Shown here in pieces: positions 9,479-19,140 of a DNA stretch of 64,000 nucleotides; positions within the stretch are counted from its first letter, which is position 1; every line of letters starts with the position of its first letter. The DNA is from Euclidia mi (Eukaryota; Arthropoda; Insecta; Lepidoptera; Erebidae). The translations under genes and the position numbers were made by a program. The notes beneath the pieces were generated by a model, which ran no database searches, was not told the DNA's origin, and worked only from the letters and a program-made list of their open reading frames with translations. Location: positions 54,226,196-54,290,195 of the forward strand of contig OX123196.2 in the NCBI GenBank assembly GCA_944739405.2, given 5' to 3'.

Positions 9479-10633
9479 TTACGGCTTCATGTCACGCGGA
9501 GTGGTATTGCGTAACCTCCCATGAAAACGCCGATACACGACACCCTTCGGCCAAAACTCTTCCTTAAGGAAAGTCTCGAGATGATGAGTTGGCACCCGCA
9601 CCACGTACGAGTTGAAGTTGGTGTTATGCCGTGACTCCAATCTCTCGACTCTCAAAGTCCATTTGGTCTTCAGGCGCAGGTATTCAACGACCTCCTCTTC
9701 CTTTGTGGAGTGATGCAGCCGAGAGACGTACAACTGCGTGGTTGGTACGGCGGGACGCAGCAGCATGTTCGGTCCCACTAACCCGGTACCACAAAGGTTA
9801 CGACAAGTTGGTTTCTTCTTCTTCTTCTCCACCTTTATGAAACCATCCTCGTCGCATGTCTTCGGTTTTGGGACACGTAGCTCCACAACCTCGTTATGAG
9901 AGGGTTTACAAGGCTTCTGTTTACCCCCTTTTTCATCCGGCCGATTCTGCTGCGTTTTGCTTTTGGCAGCAACATTGGCATAAGCGTGCTTAGTCGTCGA
10001 TGCATCAACACTCGTCAAAACCTTGACCGGTGTCGATGACCCGATTTCAGCGACATTACGCGTCCCAGCGCTTGCATTACCGGCGATAGGCGACGCAAGC
10101 AAATTCGCTGACTCAAAACTGCTGATGGATGCGTTTTGAGCCCCGCGTCGTGTGTTTACGTTGGACACGACTGGTGACCTACTTGTAGAAATAGCGTTAC
10201 GTAATAACACTACTTCTGCACGTAGCTCACTTATGGTGCTGTCCGACTTCTCTAACTTGGACTGCACCTCGGCCAGGCTGGATTTCAGGGATGTGATATC
10301 CTTCAGCAACCTGGTTACGTCGACGTGGTCGAATGTGACGGGCGGCAGCTTGTGCAGATCCTTCGCCACGAACGTAGGCACGTCGTCAGGGTCGGTCATC
10401 TTCAATAACGAGATGATATCCTGGATACTCTTCTCGGTGCCATCCCTTCGCCGGGACGGCATCTCGTCTAATTTGCCCAGGGTTTGATAGAGTAGCTTCT
10501 TGCTACCACACACGTCTTCTTCTTTGAAGTTGGACTTGCAGATCTGCAGAATGCTGACCTCGTCCATGGTGTCGATGGCATGTTGTATAAACGCCAACAG
10601 CTCGTTGGCTATGAGTTGCTGTGAACAGCTCAT
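9479..10633 (-). CDS. LINE ORF1 protein (CR1-like)
   Basis: Start chosen at the ATG 10633-10631 (MSCSQQLIANELLAFIQHA), which gives 384 residues and is the first in-frame ATG with family-like sequence; a longer GTG-initiated reading adds only non-family residues. ORF1 proteins of this type bind element RNA and form particles. Visible parts: an N-terminal helical region (CKSNFKEEDVCGSKKLL), the block DDVPTFVAKDLHKLPPVTF, a coiled coil at about residues 107-146, a Ser/Lys-rich low-complexity middle, and a C-terminal RRM-like domain at about 296-371 (TTQLYVSRLHHSTKEEEVVE .. FWPKGVVYRRFHGRL). It has no stop or frameshift. No ORF2 follows: within 100 bp comes AATAAA and an (ATT)n tail (9355-9378). 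This looks like an ORF1-only derivative or a deleted copy. Confidence 0.8.
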   Translation of the reverse strand: MSCSQQLIANELLAFIQHAIDTMDEVSILQICKSNFKEEDVCGSKKLLYQTLGKLDEMPSRRRDGTEKSIQDIISLLKMTDPDDVPTFVAKDLHKLPPVTFDHVDVTRLLKDITSLKSSLAEVQSKLEKSDSTISELRAEVVLLRNAISTSRSPVVSNVNTRRGAQNASISSFESANLLASPIAGNASAGTRNVAEIGSSTPVKVLTSVDASTTKHAYANVAAKSKTQQNRPDEKGGKQKPCKPSHNEVVELRVPKPKTCDEDGFIKVEKKKKKPTCRNLCGTGLVGPNMLLRPAVPTTQLYVSRLHHSTKEEEVVEYLRLKTKWTLRVERLESRHNTNFNSYVVRVPTHHLETFLKEEFWPKGVVYRRFHGRLRNTTPRDMKP

Positions 10634-10661
10634 AGCTATAGTATCGGGCGACGTATAGCCG

Positions 10662-11018
10662 CTAATTACATTTATTAAATAATAATTTAATACGCGCGTC
10701 ACAGCGCCGCACGTCCGCACTCGACGGGTGTGCGTCGCAGCGTGATATATATGCCCTTAAGATGTTGTTATGGCTGTCCCGAATTCTGTTTAGCAAGGAT
10801 GCCGCCCTTTGTCGCATTATGGCATAAAAGTCTTTAGTTTGCGCTATAGCAAACATGCCCGACGCACTGCAGAACCTAGGCAGCCCCAACAACACCCTAA
10901 AGCCATTATTATATTGGACTCGCAGGGCGTTCAGAGCCTTCAGCGTATAGTTGACCCACAGACCACCCGTGTAGAACGACTGGCAATATGCCTTAAATAA
11001 CGTAAGTTTAGGAGAACA
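10662..11018 (-). pseudogene. LINE reverse-transcriptase ORF2 C-terminus
   Basis: The minus-strand frame from about 11018 to the stop at 10662 reads LTLFKAYCQSFYTGGLWV, then ALRVQYNNGFRVLLGLPRF and CSASGMFAIAQT..FYAIMRQRAASLLNRIRDS. This is the typical C-terminal region, after the polymerase domain, of CR1/jockey-type ORF2 proteins. The polymerase itself is missing (5' truncation near 11018). Its stop lies only 28 bp before the ATG of the ORF1 above, so the order on the strand is ORF2 end then ORF1, the reverse of a normal LINE. Confidence 0.75.
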
Positions 11019-12335
11019 ATATTTTTTTTAAACGTGTGAGTTTTAAAGATTGACACATTTGATTTACAGTTGTTCTGAATATTTTATCTATCGATAGATT
11101 TGGCTACGAGAGATATAATATATTGTTCTATTTTGATAGAGATCACATAGAGCCATATTAATCGATAGATAAAATGTTGGGCACAACCCTTAAAGGAAAG
11201 ATTATAAGAATACTTCAAGTTGAAACAAGGAAAGTAACAACATCTGCATAATCTAGAACCATTATCTGGATCGTAAATTATAATTACTTCACCTGCGACC
11301 GCATAAATGGTCTGTGGCACAATATATCCTATTCACAACAACCTACCAGCTCATACAATAGGCAGAACCCCCAAAACTAAGACACCAGATTGGTCTACCA
11401 GAGATATTGAAAAAAATTCTAACAGAATACAATGACATTTTTTAAAGAGCGCTTGAGTATCAGAGCAAATAAAGTTATATCTTTAGCCATTCCAGGATAG
11501 TCTTTCTCTACTTAATGTGCTAGAAACACCCTTGTGTTATACGAGTTATGAACAGAACATTTAATTAGGTACGAAGTAAATCATTAATATCTTCTGTGTC
11601 GAACATTTTTTGTTAGTAACGCATTAAGCAATCCCGGAGTCAGTGGTGGTAATCGTTATTTGATAAATGCTATAAAAAATCTGATTCTTTAAAACATAAT
11701 TCTAGATAATCAATGTTAAACTTACACGATTTGTATTCATCATACAAAATAAATTAGCGGGTCTTAATCGCCTAAAATTAACTTATTTAAGGTATGAATA
11801 CCTATTTGTTTCCAATGATTCGCTCGTCTTGCACCGAGCGTGGTCGCAGAGAGACTGATGAGAGCTCGACGCCGTCTTGTGGAAGTGCGGGGTTCGGCAC
11901 CTACCCTCACTTGGGCTTTATTTATATATTTCTAGATATGTTGCTAAAATCACAACAACATCAGCAAAAAATATTAAGATTTCTAAAGCCGCGATTTCAA
12001 TGGCTCCAGAATGTCTCTCATGTAATATGCATAGCGCCATCTACACACGGCGACGAAGATCATACGTTTTGACATTTACACTATATTATTTGGTAACATA
12101 CAATTCAAAATTTGTTTGTAGGCACAGCTACTGAAACTTAGGCACCTCTTTTGGTTTGTGATATTATGACGTAAAGATTTGCAGATTGGATTACCGTAGC
12201 AGCCTTCTGATTCTTTTGTCTGAAAATGCCGACTCCAGCGTTGGCCAACTAGACCCACTCGCACCAAATAGAGGAGGATAATACGGCTGTCATCCCAAAA
12301 TAGTAGCAAACATAATTATTATAACACCTGTATGC
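11019..12335. other. No gene recognised; small inverted repeat
   Basis: AT-rich DNA. A 15-bp inverted repeat ATTTTATCTATCGAT (11081-11095) pairs with 11161-11175 across 65 bp. The minus ORF 11084-11320 covers it and has no recognised domain. ORFs at 11794-12134 in two overlapping frames show no conserved motif. Confidence 0.6.
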
Positions 12336-12349
12336 CATTAAACCTGTAA

Positions 12350-14617
12350 AACATTAAACGCTGGCGGCACCGAGATAAAGGTTCCACTACAGAATTAGAA
12401 CGTATAAAAGTGGAAAGATTGAAAGATAAGGGTATGAAAGATATGTACAAAAAGCAATTGAGTGAACGGATGGACAAAAGTTGGAATCTTGTAAATAAGG
12501 AAAGTTTGAGTGAGGTATGGTCGGTATTTAAAACCAACATTGTGAAATGTGCTGAAGAAGTATGCGGTTTGAGTAAAAGAAGAAGTAAGAAATGCGAGAA
12601 AGCTGACTGGTGGGATGATGAAACTAGAAGAATGGTTGAGGAAAAGAAAAAAGCATGGCTGGATATCCTAGCAATAGAGGCGACGAATAGAGCTAGTGGT
12701 GGTATGAATGAAGATAGTGTTAAAGAAATGAAGGATAAGTATAGATGTGTGAAAACTAGAGTCAAAGAATGTATAGAGAGGAAGAAGAATGAGAAAAAGA
12801 AGAAGTATGAGGAACAATTCGGCGCAAGTTTCCGAGAGAATATAAAACTCTTTTGGAAACTCGTGAAAGAAGCGCGAGGTAAAAATATGAGTACACCAAT
12901 GAAAGTGATTAGGAATGAAATAGGTGAAGCCATGAATGAAGAAAGAAAGATACTAGAGCGCTGGAAGAATTATTTTGAGAGTTTATTTGAGAAAGATATG
13001 TGTGAAATAGAGAAAGAAGAAACTATAGATATGTTTGTAAGCCCGACTGATGAAATTGGCATGGATGAAATTATGAAAGCGTTAGAAGGTATGAGGTCAG
13101 GAAAGTCTGCTGGATGTGATAGAGTGACGACTGAGATGTTGAAGGCTGGCGACGGACTCATAATTAACCTGCTGCATCGCCTTTTTAATCTATGCTGGAA
13201 ACAGGGCCAAGTTCCAGATGACTGGACGAAGGCAGTGCTTGTTCCAATTTATAAAGGCAAAGGTTCGCAGCAGGAATGTCAAAATTATCGCGGGATCAGC
13301 CTTCTTAGTGTTGTTGGAAAAATGTATGCCAGAATTTTGATTGACAGAGTAGTAAATGTGACTAATGACAAGATATGGGATGTGCAAGCGGGATTTCGGA
13401 AGGGATTGGGATGTACGGATCAAGTCTTTTCCTTGCGCTGCGTCACCGAAAAATGTCTGGCAAAAAACCAGAAGGTGTATTGCACGTTCATAGACTTGGA
13501 AAAGGCTTATGATAGGGTGAATAGAAAGGAATTATGGAAGGTGTTATCCATGTATGGGGTAGACAACTTTATAATAAGGGCTCTGAAATCCCTGTATAGG
13601 GGTTCTAGAGCCTGTGTCCGAATCAATGGTGCCTATTCGGACTGGTTTGACATCTCCCAAGGTGTCAGACAAGGGTGTGCAGCCTCGCCCTGGTTGTTCA
13701 ACGTATTCATGGATAGCTGCATGAATGATATGAGAGAAACTGAATGCGGGATCGATATGGTAGGAGTGCGTGTTAAGTGCCTCTTATATGCCGATGATCA
13801 AGTCATTCTTGCATCATCGGCGAATGAGTTGCAAGACATGATAGACTGCATGAACAAGAGCTTTAAAGCGAAAGGTATGAAAGTTAATGCACGAAAGACG
13901 AAAGTGATGGTGTTTGAAAAAGATGAAAGTGTGACTGAGTGTAATATTACGATTGGAGGTGAAATTGTAGAGCAAGTAAAGGAATTTGTATATTTGGGTA
14001 GCGTATTTACAAGGGACGGAAGATGTGAGGGAGACATTGAAAGGAGAGTGACTGCGGGAAATCGTGTAAATGGAGCACTGTGGGCGTTTATGAACGGTCA
14101 GACGGTGCCAAAAGAGGCACGATTGGCGGTTCACAATGGAGTGCTTGTCCCCACGTTGATGTATGGAAGTGAGAGCTGGGTTTGGCAGAAAAAGCATGAA
14201 AGTAGAATTAACGCAGTTGAGATGCGATCACTGCGTAGTATGTGTGGGGTAAGACTGATTGATAGAATTCCGAATGCAACTATACGAAAGAGCAGTGGAC
14301 TAAAAGAAGATGTGGTGACAAGGATTGAGAAAGGAATGCTAAGGTGGTTTGGACACGTGGAGCGAATGAGTGAAGAAAGAATGACGAATCAGATATATAA
14401 GGCAAATGTGTGTGGGCAAGTCGGTCGCGGCAGACCTCGGCGGACATTCTTCGACCAAATTGGAGACATCCTAAGAAACGGAAAGGTCCGAAGTACCCGC
14501 AACCGGCGAGCATGTATGAAAAGAGTAATTAGTGTAGAGGAAGCGCGTGAGGTTTGTAAGGATAGGAGCAAGTGGCGTTCTGTTGTCTCTGCCTTCCCCG
14601 ACGGGAAAAAGGCGTGA
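12350..14617 (+). CDS. LINE reverse transcriptase (RTE-like clade), 5'-truncated, uninterrupted
   Basis: Open frame from 12350 (stop just upstream at 12347) to TGA 14615-14617; no ATG fits a true start. Residues counted from 12410. N-terminal part is a Lys/Glu-rich linker (KKEKADWWDDETRR-like) that normally follows an endonuclease; the endonuclease is missing. Reverse transcriptase motifs in order: GKSAGCDRVTTEML, YRGISLLSVVGKMYARIL, QAGFRKGLGC, CTFIDLEKAYDR (catalytic Asp at 362), GVRQGCAASPWLFNVFMD, LLYADDQVILA (YADD at 460-463), NARKTKVMVF, FVYLGSVFTRDG. The C-terminal part has WFGHVERM and GRGRPRRTFFDQI. All three catalytic aspartates are present and about 750 codons lack any stop, so the insertion is young. 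The end of the gene is also the SINE-type tail (CCTTCCCCGACGGGAAAAAG GCGTGA, then TATG repeats). Confidence 0.93.
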   Translation, partial: NIKRWRHRDKGSTTELERIKVERLKDKGMKDMYKKQLSERMDKSWNLVNKESLSEVWSVFKTNIVKCAEEVCGLSKRRSKKCEKADWWDDETRRMVEEKKKAWLDILAIEATNRASGGMNEDSVKEMKDKYRCVKTRVKECIERKKNEKKKKYEEQFGASFRENIKLFWKLVKEARGKNMSTPMKVIRNEIGEAMNEERKILERWKNYFESLFEKDMCEIEKEETIDMFVSPTDEIGMDEIMKALEGMRSGKSAGCDRVTTEMLKAGDGLIINLLHRLFNLCWKQGQVPDDWTKAVLVPIYKGKGSQQECQNYRGISLLSVVGKMYARILIDRVVNVTNDKIWDVQAGFRKGLGCTDQVFSLRCVTEKCLAKNQKVYCTFIDLEKAYDRVNRKELWKVLSMYGVDNFIIRALKSLYRGSRACVRINGAYSDWFDISQGVRQGCAASPWLFNVFMDSCMNDMRETECGIDMVGVRVKCLLYADDQVILASSANELQDMIDCMNKSFKAKGMKVNARKTKVMVFEKDESVTECNITIGGEIVEQVKEFVYLGSVFTRDGRCEGDIERRVTAGNRVNGALWAFMNGQTVPKEARLAVHNGVLVPTLMYGSESWVWQKKHESRINAVEMRSLRSMCGVRLIDRIPNATIRKSSGLKEDVVTRIEKGMLRWFGHVERMSEERMTNQIYKANVCGQVGRGRPRRTFFDQIGDILRNGKVRSTRNRRACMKRVISVEEAREVCKDRSKWRSVVSAFPDGKKA

Positions 14618-14618
14618 G

Positions 14619-14650
<32 letters not shown>

Positions 14651-14652
14651 TG
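14619..14652 (+). repeat. (TATG)n tail of the LINE
   Basis: About eight TATG units begin two bases after the LINE stop codon. The same unit ends the SINE at 38120-38132 and starts, in short form, after 24345 and 46400. It serves as the 3' terminus in place of a poly(A) tail. Confidence 0.9.
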
Positions 14653-14659
14653 CTGTATG

Positions 14660-15760
14660 CCATATTTTGATCTACAATATTCCAAGTCAAGTTACAAGAC
14701 GGAACTATTTCTAGAATGTCTACATCAAATTAGTTTGCAAGTGTTTGCCAAAGCGTCTCGTGTAATGAACTTTGTTAAGTTTATAACAGGCATTTTGTTC
14801 GGCTTGTGTTGAAACCTAAGAATGTTTCAAGAAATCGCGAGGTCTCTGAGTAGTCTCACTTAAACTAAGTTTACATAGTTTGTGGAGAAATCCGTTGCAA
14901 GAAAAATAGTTTATTTTTTCCCTTTCCAGCTTGCAACATCATGTTAGCTTTGACCCGTGTGATCCAAGACTTGGCGCCGAAGATTTGCAACATCTAATAG
15001 TTTAAACCTACTGCAAGATTTCTACGATCAAAATTGTTGTTTTTTTGTTTTCATTAAATTAAACTTCCTTTATTTTATTTTTTTAATGTAATTCTTTCAT
15101 CCTCTTCAAATAGGTACTTAATGCTGATATTCCTTCTGGCATTGATGATAGATTTATTAGGTTATCGAACCGAATTAATCCATTCTTTTCAAAAAACAAT
15201 AATGAGACCATCGATTTTCTAACTTTACTTTAAACACAAACCAAATGTACTTACGTTTCAATTCTCGATTCAGCCAGCTGGAATTAGATTTCCACCGCTG
15301 TGCGTGATTTAGACAAACAGGCATTTCATTAGGCACAGGCGTGTGGCTACGCAGATATAGAGGCGTCGCACACGTGTAGTGGCGTAATGATACGACGCGT
15401 AATAGGTATACGCGTGGCGTATTATATTGCAATTTAAACGTAAATACGTTGTGGATTATCTATCACAGTATCCACAGTATGGCTTATCGCGTGCAAAGAA
15501 TATCATTTAAATTGATGCATGCGAATGTATCAATGGATTAGGTATAATGTATCGCATAGAGACTAACAGGTTTCTACGCAGAAAGTCTAGGCATCCAACC
15601 CACAGAGCGCACTACGAACTGGTTCGAATGTGTCTACGAATTAAAATTATAACTGCATACATATTTAGCTTGTACCGTGCGTCGTAGAGCTCGTTAAAAT
15701 GTTATGAGATTTTTTAACAGTTGTTACAGAGAGTAAGTACCTTGTAATATATTGACACGC
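14660..15760. other. No gene recognised
   Basis: Mostly AT-rich DNA. The minus-strand ORF 15175-15432 lies in a slightly GC-richer patch but has no recognisable domain. I see no SINE boxes or inverted repeats. Confidence 0.55.
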
Positions 15761-15761
15761 A

Positions 15762-15898
15762 CCTTAGCCATGGAATATCGCTATTCCTTTGGGTTGCGGA
15801 CGTCACGGCAGCCGCTCTGTGTAAAAGCTCTTCTGACAAATCTAGTAAAGAAAACGAACCCCATGTCTTGATGCAACCGGGATAACGCTAGAGGATCA
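15762..15898 (+). mobile_element. 3' fragment of tRNA-headed SINE, family 3
   Basis: CCATGGAATATCGCTATTCC, then TTGCGGACGTCACGGCAGCC and GGGATAACGCTAGAGG match in order the 3' half of the complete minus-strand copy at 28707-29082. The head with its pol III boxes is absent, as expected for a 5'-truncated copy. Confidence 0.7.
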
Positions 15899-15984
15899 CG
15901 AATAAAACTGTACAAATCTGTAAAGTTTAAAATAATTTACTTCCATTACGCATCACATGCGTGGTTCTATACATATATACACAA

Positions 15985-16130
15985 CTAGCTTTCGCCCGCG
16001 GCTTCGCCCGCATGAAATTTTAATAAAGAGTAGCCTTTGTACTTCCCCAGGTTTCAGACTATCCATATCAAATTTCATTACAAACGGATCTGCACTTTAG
16101 CCGTGTAGCATACATATATTATAAACAGAT
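15985..16130 (-). mobile_element. Helitron 3'-end fragment
   Basis: On the minus strand the piece ends GCGGGCGAAGCCGCGGGCGA AAG CTAG|T at 15985, with a self-complementary GCCCGCGGC core just inside CTAG, as in lepidopteran Helitrons. It can be followed to about 16130 (AATTTCATTACAAACGGATC). No 5' TC end is visible. Confidence 0.7.
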
Positions 16131-16399
16131 AATAAGTACTTAAAATTACTTTTGTTTTTATAGTCGTCAAACTTCAGGTAAAGATTAGTATGTAGTGTAT
16201 ATTATTAAAGTTATTGAAGAGCTTATATACCTACTGAATAGAATTGCAGCAAAAATAAAAACTGAAAGCATTACTAGAAAGTACAAAATCAGTCTGCCGC
16301 TCCTCCCCACTGCGCTTCAGCGCACCAACTCATACTCTCGCGCTTTTAATAACGCTGCGCTTAGGTCAATTATATCGTAAGCTCTATTCTGCCAATCAA

Positions 16400-18060
16400 G
16401 CCCTTTCATTTGATACCCATATTGGGGTATTTGTGGAAAATATGTCATCCGCCATTTTATGGCGACAGCCATCTTAGATTTTTCTTAGTGAGCCCTATTC
16501 TACCAATCATGCCCTTTCATTCAATACCCATATTGAGTTATTTGTGGAAAAATGTAATACGCCATTTTGCGGCGACAGCCATCTTCGATTTTTCATGGTG
16601 AGCTCTATTCTACGAATCAAGCCCTTTAATTAAATACCTGTATTGAGGTATTTGTGGAAAATAAGTAATTCACCTTTTTGTGGTGGCGGCCATCTTGGAT
16701 TTTTCATAGTGAGCTCCATTCTACCAATCAAACCCTTTCATTAGATACCCATATTGAGGTATATGTGGAAATATGTAATCCACCAGTTTGTGGCGGCAGC
16801 CATCTTGGATTTTATATAATGAGCCCTATTCTACCAATCAAGTCCTTTCATTCGATACCCATATTGAGTTATTTGTGGAAAATATGTAATCCGCCATTTT
16901 GCGGCGATAGCCTTCTTGGATTTTTCATAGTGAGCTCTATTCTACGAATCAAGCCCTTTCATTTGATACCCAAATTGAGGTATTATTGGAAAATAAATAA
17001 TCCGCCATTTTGTGGCAGCGGCCATCTTGGATTTTTCATAGTGAGCTCCATTCTACCTATCAATCCCTTTCATTCGATACCCATATTGAGTTATTTGTGG
17101 AAAAAATGTAATCCGGCATTTTGCGGCGACAGCCATCTTGGATTTTTCATAGTGAGCTCTATTCTACGAATCAAGCTCTTTCATTTGATACCCATATTGA
17201 GGTATTTGTGGAAAATAAGTAATTCACCTTTTTGTGGCGGCGGCCATCTTAGATTTTTCATAGTGAACTCCATTCTACCAATCAAACCCTTTCATTAGAT
17301 ACCCATATTGAGGTATTTGTGGAAATATGTAATCCGCCAGTTTGTGGCGGCAGCTATCTTGGATTTTTCATAGTTAGCCCTATTCTACCAATCAAGCCCT
17401 TTCATTCGATACCCATATTGAGTTATTTGTGGAAAATATGTAATACGCCATTTTGCGGCGACAGCCATCTTGGATTTTTCATAGTGAGCTCTATTCTACA
17501 AATCAAGCCCTTTCATTTGATACCCATATTGAGGTATTTGTGGAAAATAAGTAATTCGCCATTTTGTGGCAGCGGCCATCTTGGATTTTTCATAGTGAGC
17601 TGCATTCTACCAATCAAACCCTTTCATTTGTTACCCATATTGAGTTATTTGTGGAAAATATTCAAAATATGTAATCAGCCATTTTGCTGCGACAGCCATC
17701 TTGGATTTTTCATAGTGAGTTTCATATTCTACGAATCAAGCCCTTTCATTTGATACCCATATCGAGGTATTTGTGGAAAATAAATAAGACGCCATTTTGT
17801 GTCAGCGGCCATCTTAGATTTCTACGAATCAAGCCCTTTCATTTGATACCCATATCGAGGTATTTGTGGAAAATAAATAAGACGCCATTTTGTGTCAGCG
17901 GCCATCTTAGATTTTTCATAGTGAGCTCCATTCTACCAATCAAACCCTTTCATTTGATACCCATATTGAGGTTGTTGTGAAGTAATATGTGATTCGACAT
18001 TTTGTATCGGTGGCCATCTTGGATTTACAATCATTTAAATATTATCTTTTAATCTCGATG
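16400..18060. repeat. 111-bp tandem repeat array, 15 units, with 554-bp higher-order period
   Basis: The landmark CATCTTGGAT recurs at 16470, 16580, 16691, 16801, 16912, 17023, 17134, 17245, 17355, 17466, 17577, 17697, 17810, 17903 and 18015, mostly 110-111 bp apart. Units fall into variants A (GAGTTATTTG..TGCGGCGACAGCC), B (AAATAAGTAATTC..) and C (ATTAGATACC..CCAGTTTGTGG), in the order A-B-C-A-B-A-B-C-A-B-A-B-B. Equivalent units in the two A-B-C-A-B blocks are all exactly 554 bp apart. Since 111 is 37 codons, long open frames arise (16678-17298, 17319-17753) with a 37-residue period, but 110-bp units break the frame, so coding is unlikely. The array has a unique right flank shared with 49588-49731. 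Confidence 0.95.
17728..17913. repeat. Exact 93-bp tandem duplication within the array
   Basis: The segment starting TCTACGAATCAAG at 17728 is repeated without change starting at 17821. It explains the one short 93-bp unit spacing in the array and is the most recent amplification step visible there. Confidence 0.85.
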
Positions 18061-18125
18061 ACAATATGAGTGTATACCAAATATTAGGTCAATCATCAGG
18101 AAGGGGGTAAAATTCTAATAGGCGG

Positions 18126-18189
18126 GTCCACACAGACCGAGCAGCCTCGCGAGGAAAATGCTTCGCGAGGCTGCTCGGTCTGTGTGGAC
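18126..18189. repeat. Perfect 27-bp inverted repeat, 10-nt loop
   Basis: Arm 1 18126-18152 (GTCCACACAGACCGAGCAGC CTCGCGA) and arm 2 18163-18189 are exact complements, with loop GGAAAATGCT. It forms the left terminus of the 3-kb element and would extrude as a very stable GC-rich hairpin. Confidence 0.95.
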
Positions 18190-18260
18190 GTGGCTCGGTC
18201 GAGGAAAACGCATGTGCCGCCGCGGCCGAGCTTAGCGTGCGCCCGAGCTACCGAATTAGA

Positions 18261-18329
18261 CACGTCCACACAGAGCGCGCAGCCTCGCGAGGAATTGGCG
18301 CGCGAGGCTGCGCGCTCTGTGTGGACGTG
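18261..18329. repeat. Perfect 29-bp inverted repeat, 11-nt loop
   Basis: Arm 1 18261-18289 (CACGTCCACACAGAGCGCGC AGCCTCGCG) and arm 2 18301-18329 are exact complements. The arms differ from the first hairpin at matched positions (ACCGAGC against AGCGCGC), so both stems kept pairing while their sequence diverged. Confidence 0.95.
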
Positions 18330-18509
18330 CCGCGGCCGAGGCAAGCGCGTGTGCCGCCGCGGGCGAGCGACCGAGCGACCGAGCCATCGAGTTTGGTTTT
18401 TTGTTTTGCCGCGGTCTGTACGCTGTTTCGTGCCTCGCTCGAACATAATAATCCTTACTAATAATATAAATTCGCAAGTGTCTTTGTATGTTGGACATTT
18501 TTTTTTATA

Positions 18510-18757
18510 GACTCACGTCTGTATCCGCGTAAGGATAGGCAGAGTTTTAATATTATTACATCCACATTTCACCATGAAATGTTTAGGTCCCACGTAATAG
18601 GGGACGAGCCTATTGCCGTTAACGGGCACATCAGCAGACTCCATGCTGCTTCTGAGAATTCGGGAAAACCCAGTAACACTTTTGCCCGACCCGGGAATCG
18701 AACCCGGGACCGCCGCTCAGCAGTCGCATACCCTATCCACTGGTCACTGAATGACGG
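18510..18757 (-). mobile_element. tRNA-headed SINE, family 1
   Basis: On the minus strand: A-box region CAGTGGATAGGGTATGCG, B box CCCGGGTTCGATTCCCGGGT, body GTTACTGGGTTTTCCCGAAT, GGCAATAGGCTCGTCCCC, tail CCTATCCTTACGCGGATACA GACGTGAGTC. Nearly full length; the tail hairpin is eroded. It lies inside the 3-kb TIR element. Confidence 0.9.
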
Positions 18758-18932
18758 AGGATACATTCATCATAACATTCTCATCTTTGACGCTATTTAT
18801 TGTACGAATAATAATCCTTCAGTCTGTGCTTCGGTTACAGTATCCTTGCCTACAGATATTCATTTCCTATAATTCATTCTATATTTTTTTCCATGTCTCC
18901 CTATTCTATCCTTTAGGTATAACAATAATCGA

Positions 18933-19140
18933 CGACCGGTTGGCAAAGTGGGAGTGTAAGCGACTACAACGCCGAAGGTCGCGGGTTCGATTCCCGCTCA
19001 TGTCAAACATATGTGTGCATGAACATGAATGTTTGTCTTGGTCTGGGTGTTTCTATGTATATATTTACAAAAAAAGTAAGTATAAGTAAATATGTATATT
19101 ATGGCCCATTATTACCATTGTCTAGTACCCAAAGTAGGTA
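18933..19140 (+). mobile_element. tRNA-headed SINE, family 2
   Basis: The head ACGACCGGTTGGCAAAGTGG .. GGTCGCGGGTTCGATTCCCG has well-formed A and B boxes 35-40 bp apart. The body (GAATGTTTGTCTTGGTCTGG GTGTTTCTATG) differs from family 1. It ends in an AT-rich repeat TAAGTATAAGTAAATATG and ATTATTACC. Different body and tail imply a different LINE partner. Confidence 0.8.

Noticed and set aside
10152..10487. Plus-strand ORF of 111 codons
   Set aside because: Shadow of the LINE ORF1 on the opposite strand.
12319..12933. Minus-strand ORF of 204 codons, Phe/Ser/Leu-rich
   Set aside because: Exact antisense shadow of the A/G-rich linker of the LINE reverse transcriptase; no domain and low-complexity composition.
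16678..17753. Two long ORFs of 206 and 144 codons with a 37-residue repeat (..PFHSIPILSYLWKICNPPF..)
   Set aside because: They arise because the 111-bp tandem unit is a multiple of three and lacks stops in one frame; 110-bp units break the frame, and other copies of the repeat do not keep it. Treated as non-coding repeat.
18096..18510. Several overlapping Arg-rich ORFs on both strands
   Set aside because: Created by GC-rich inverted repeats read in both directions; no motif.
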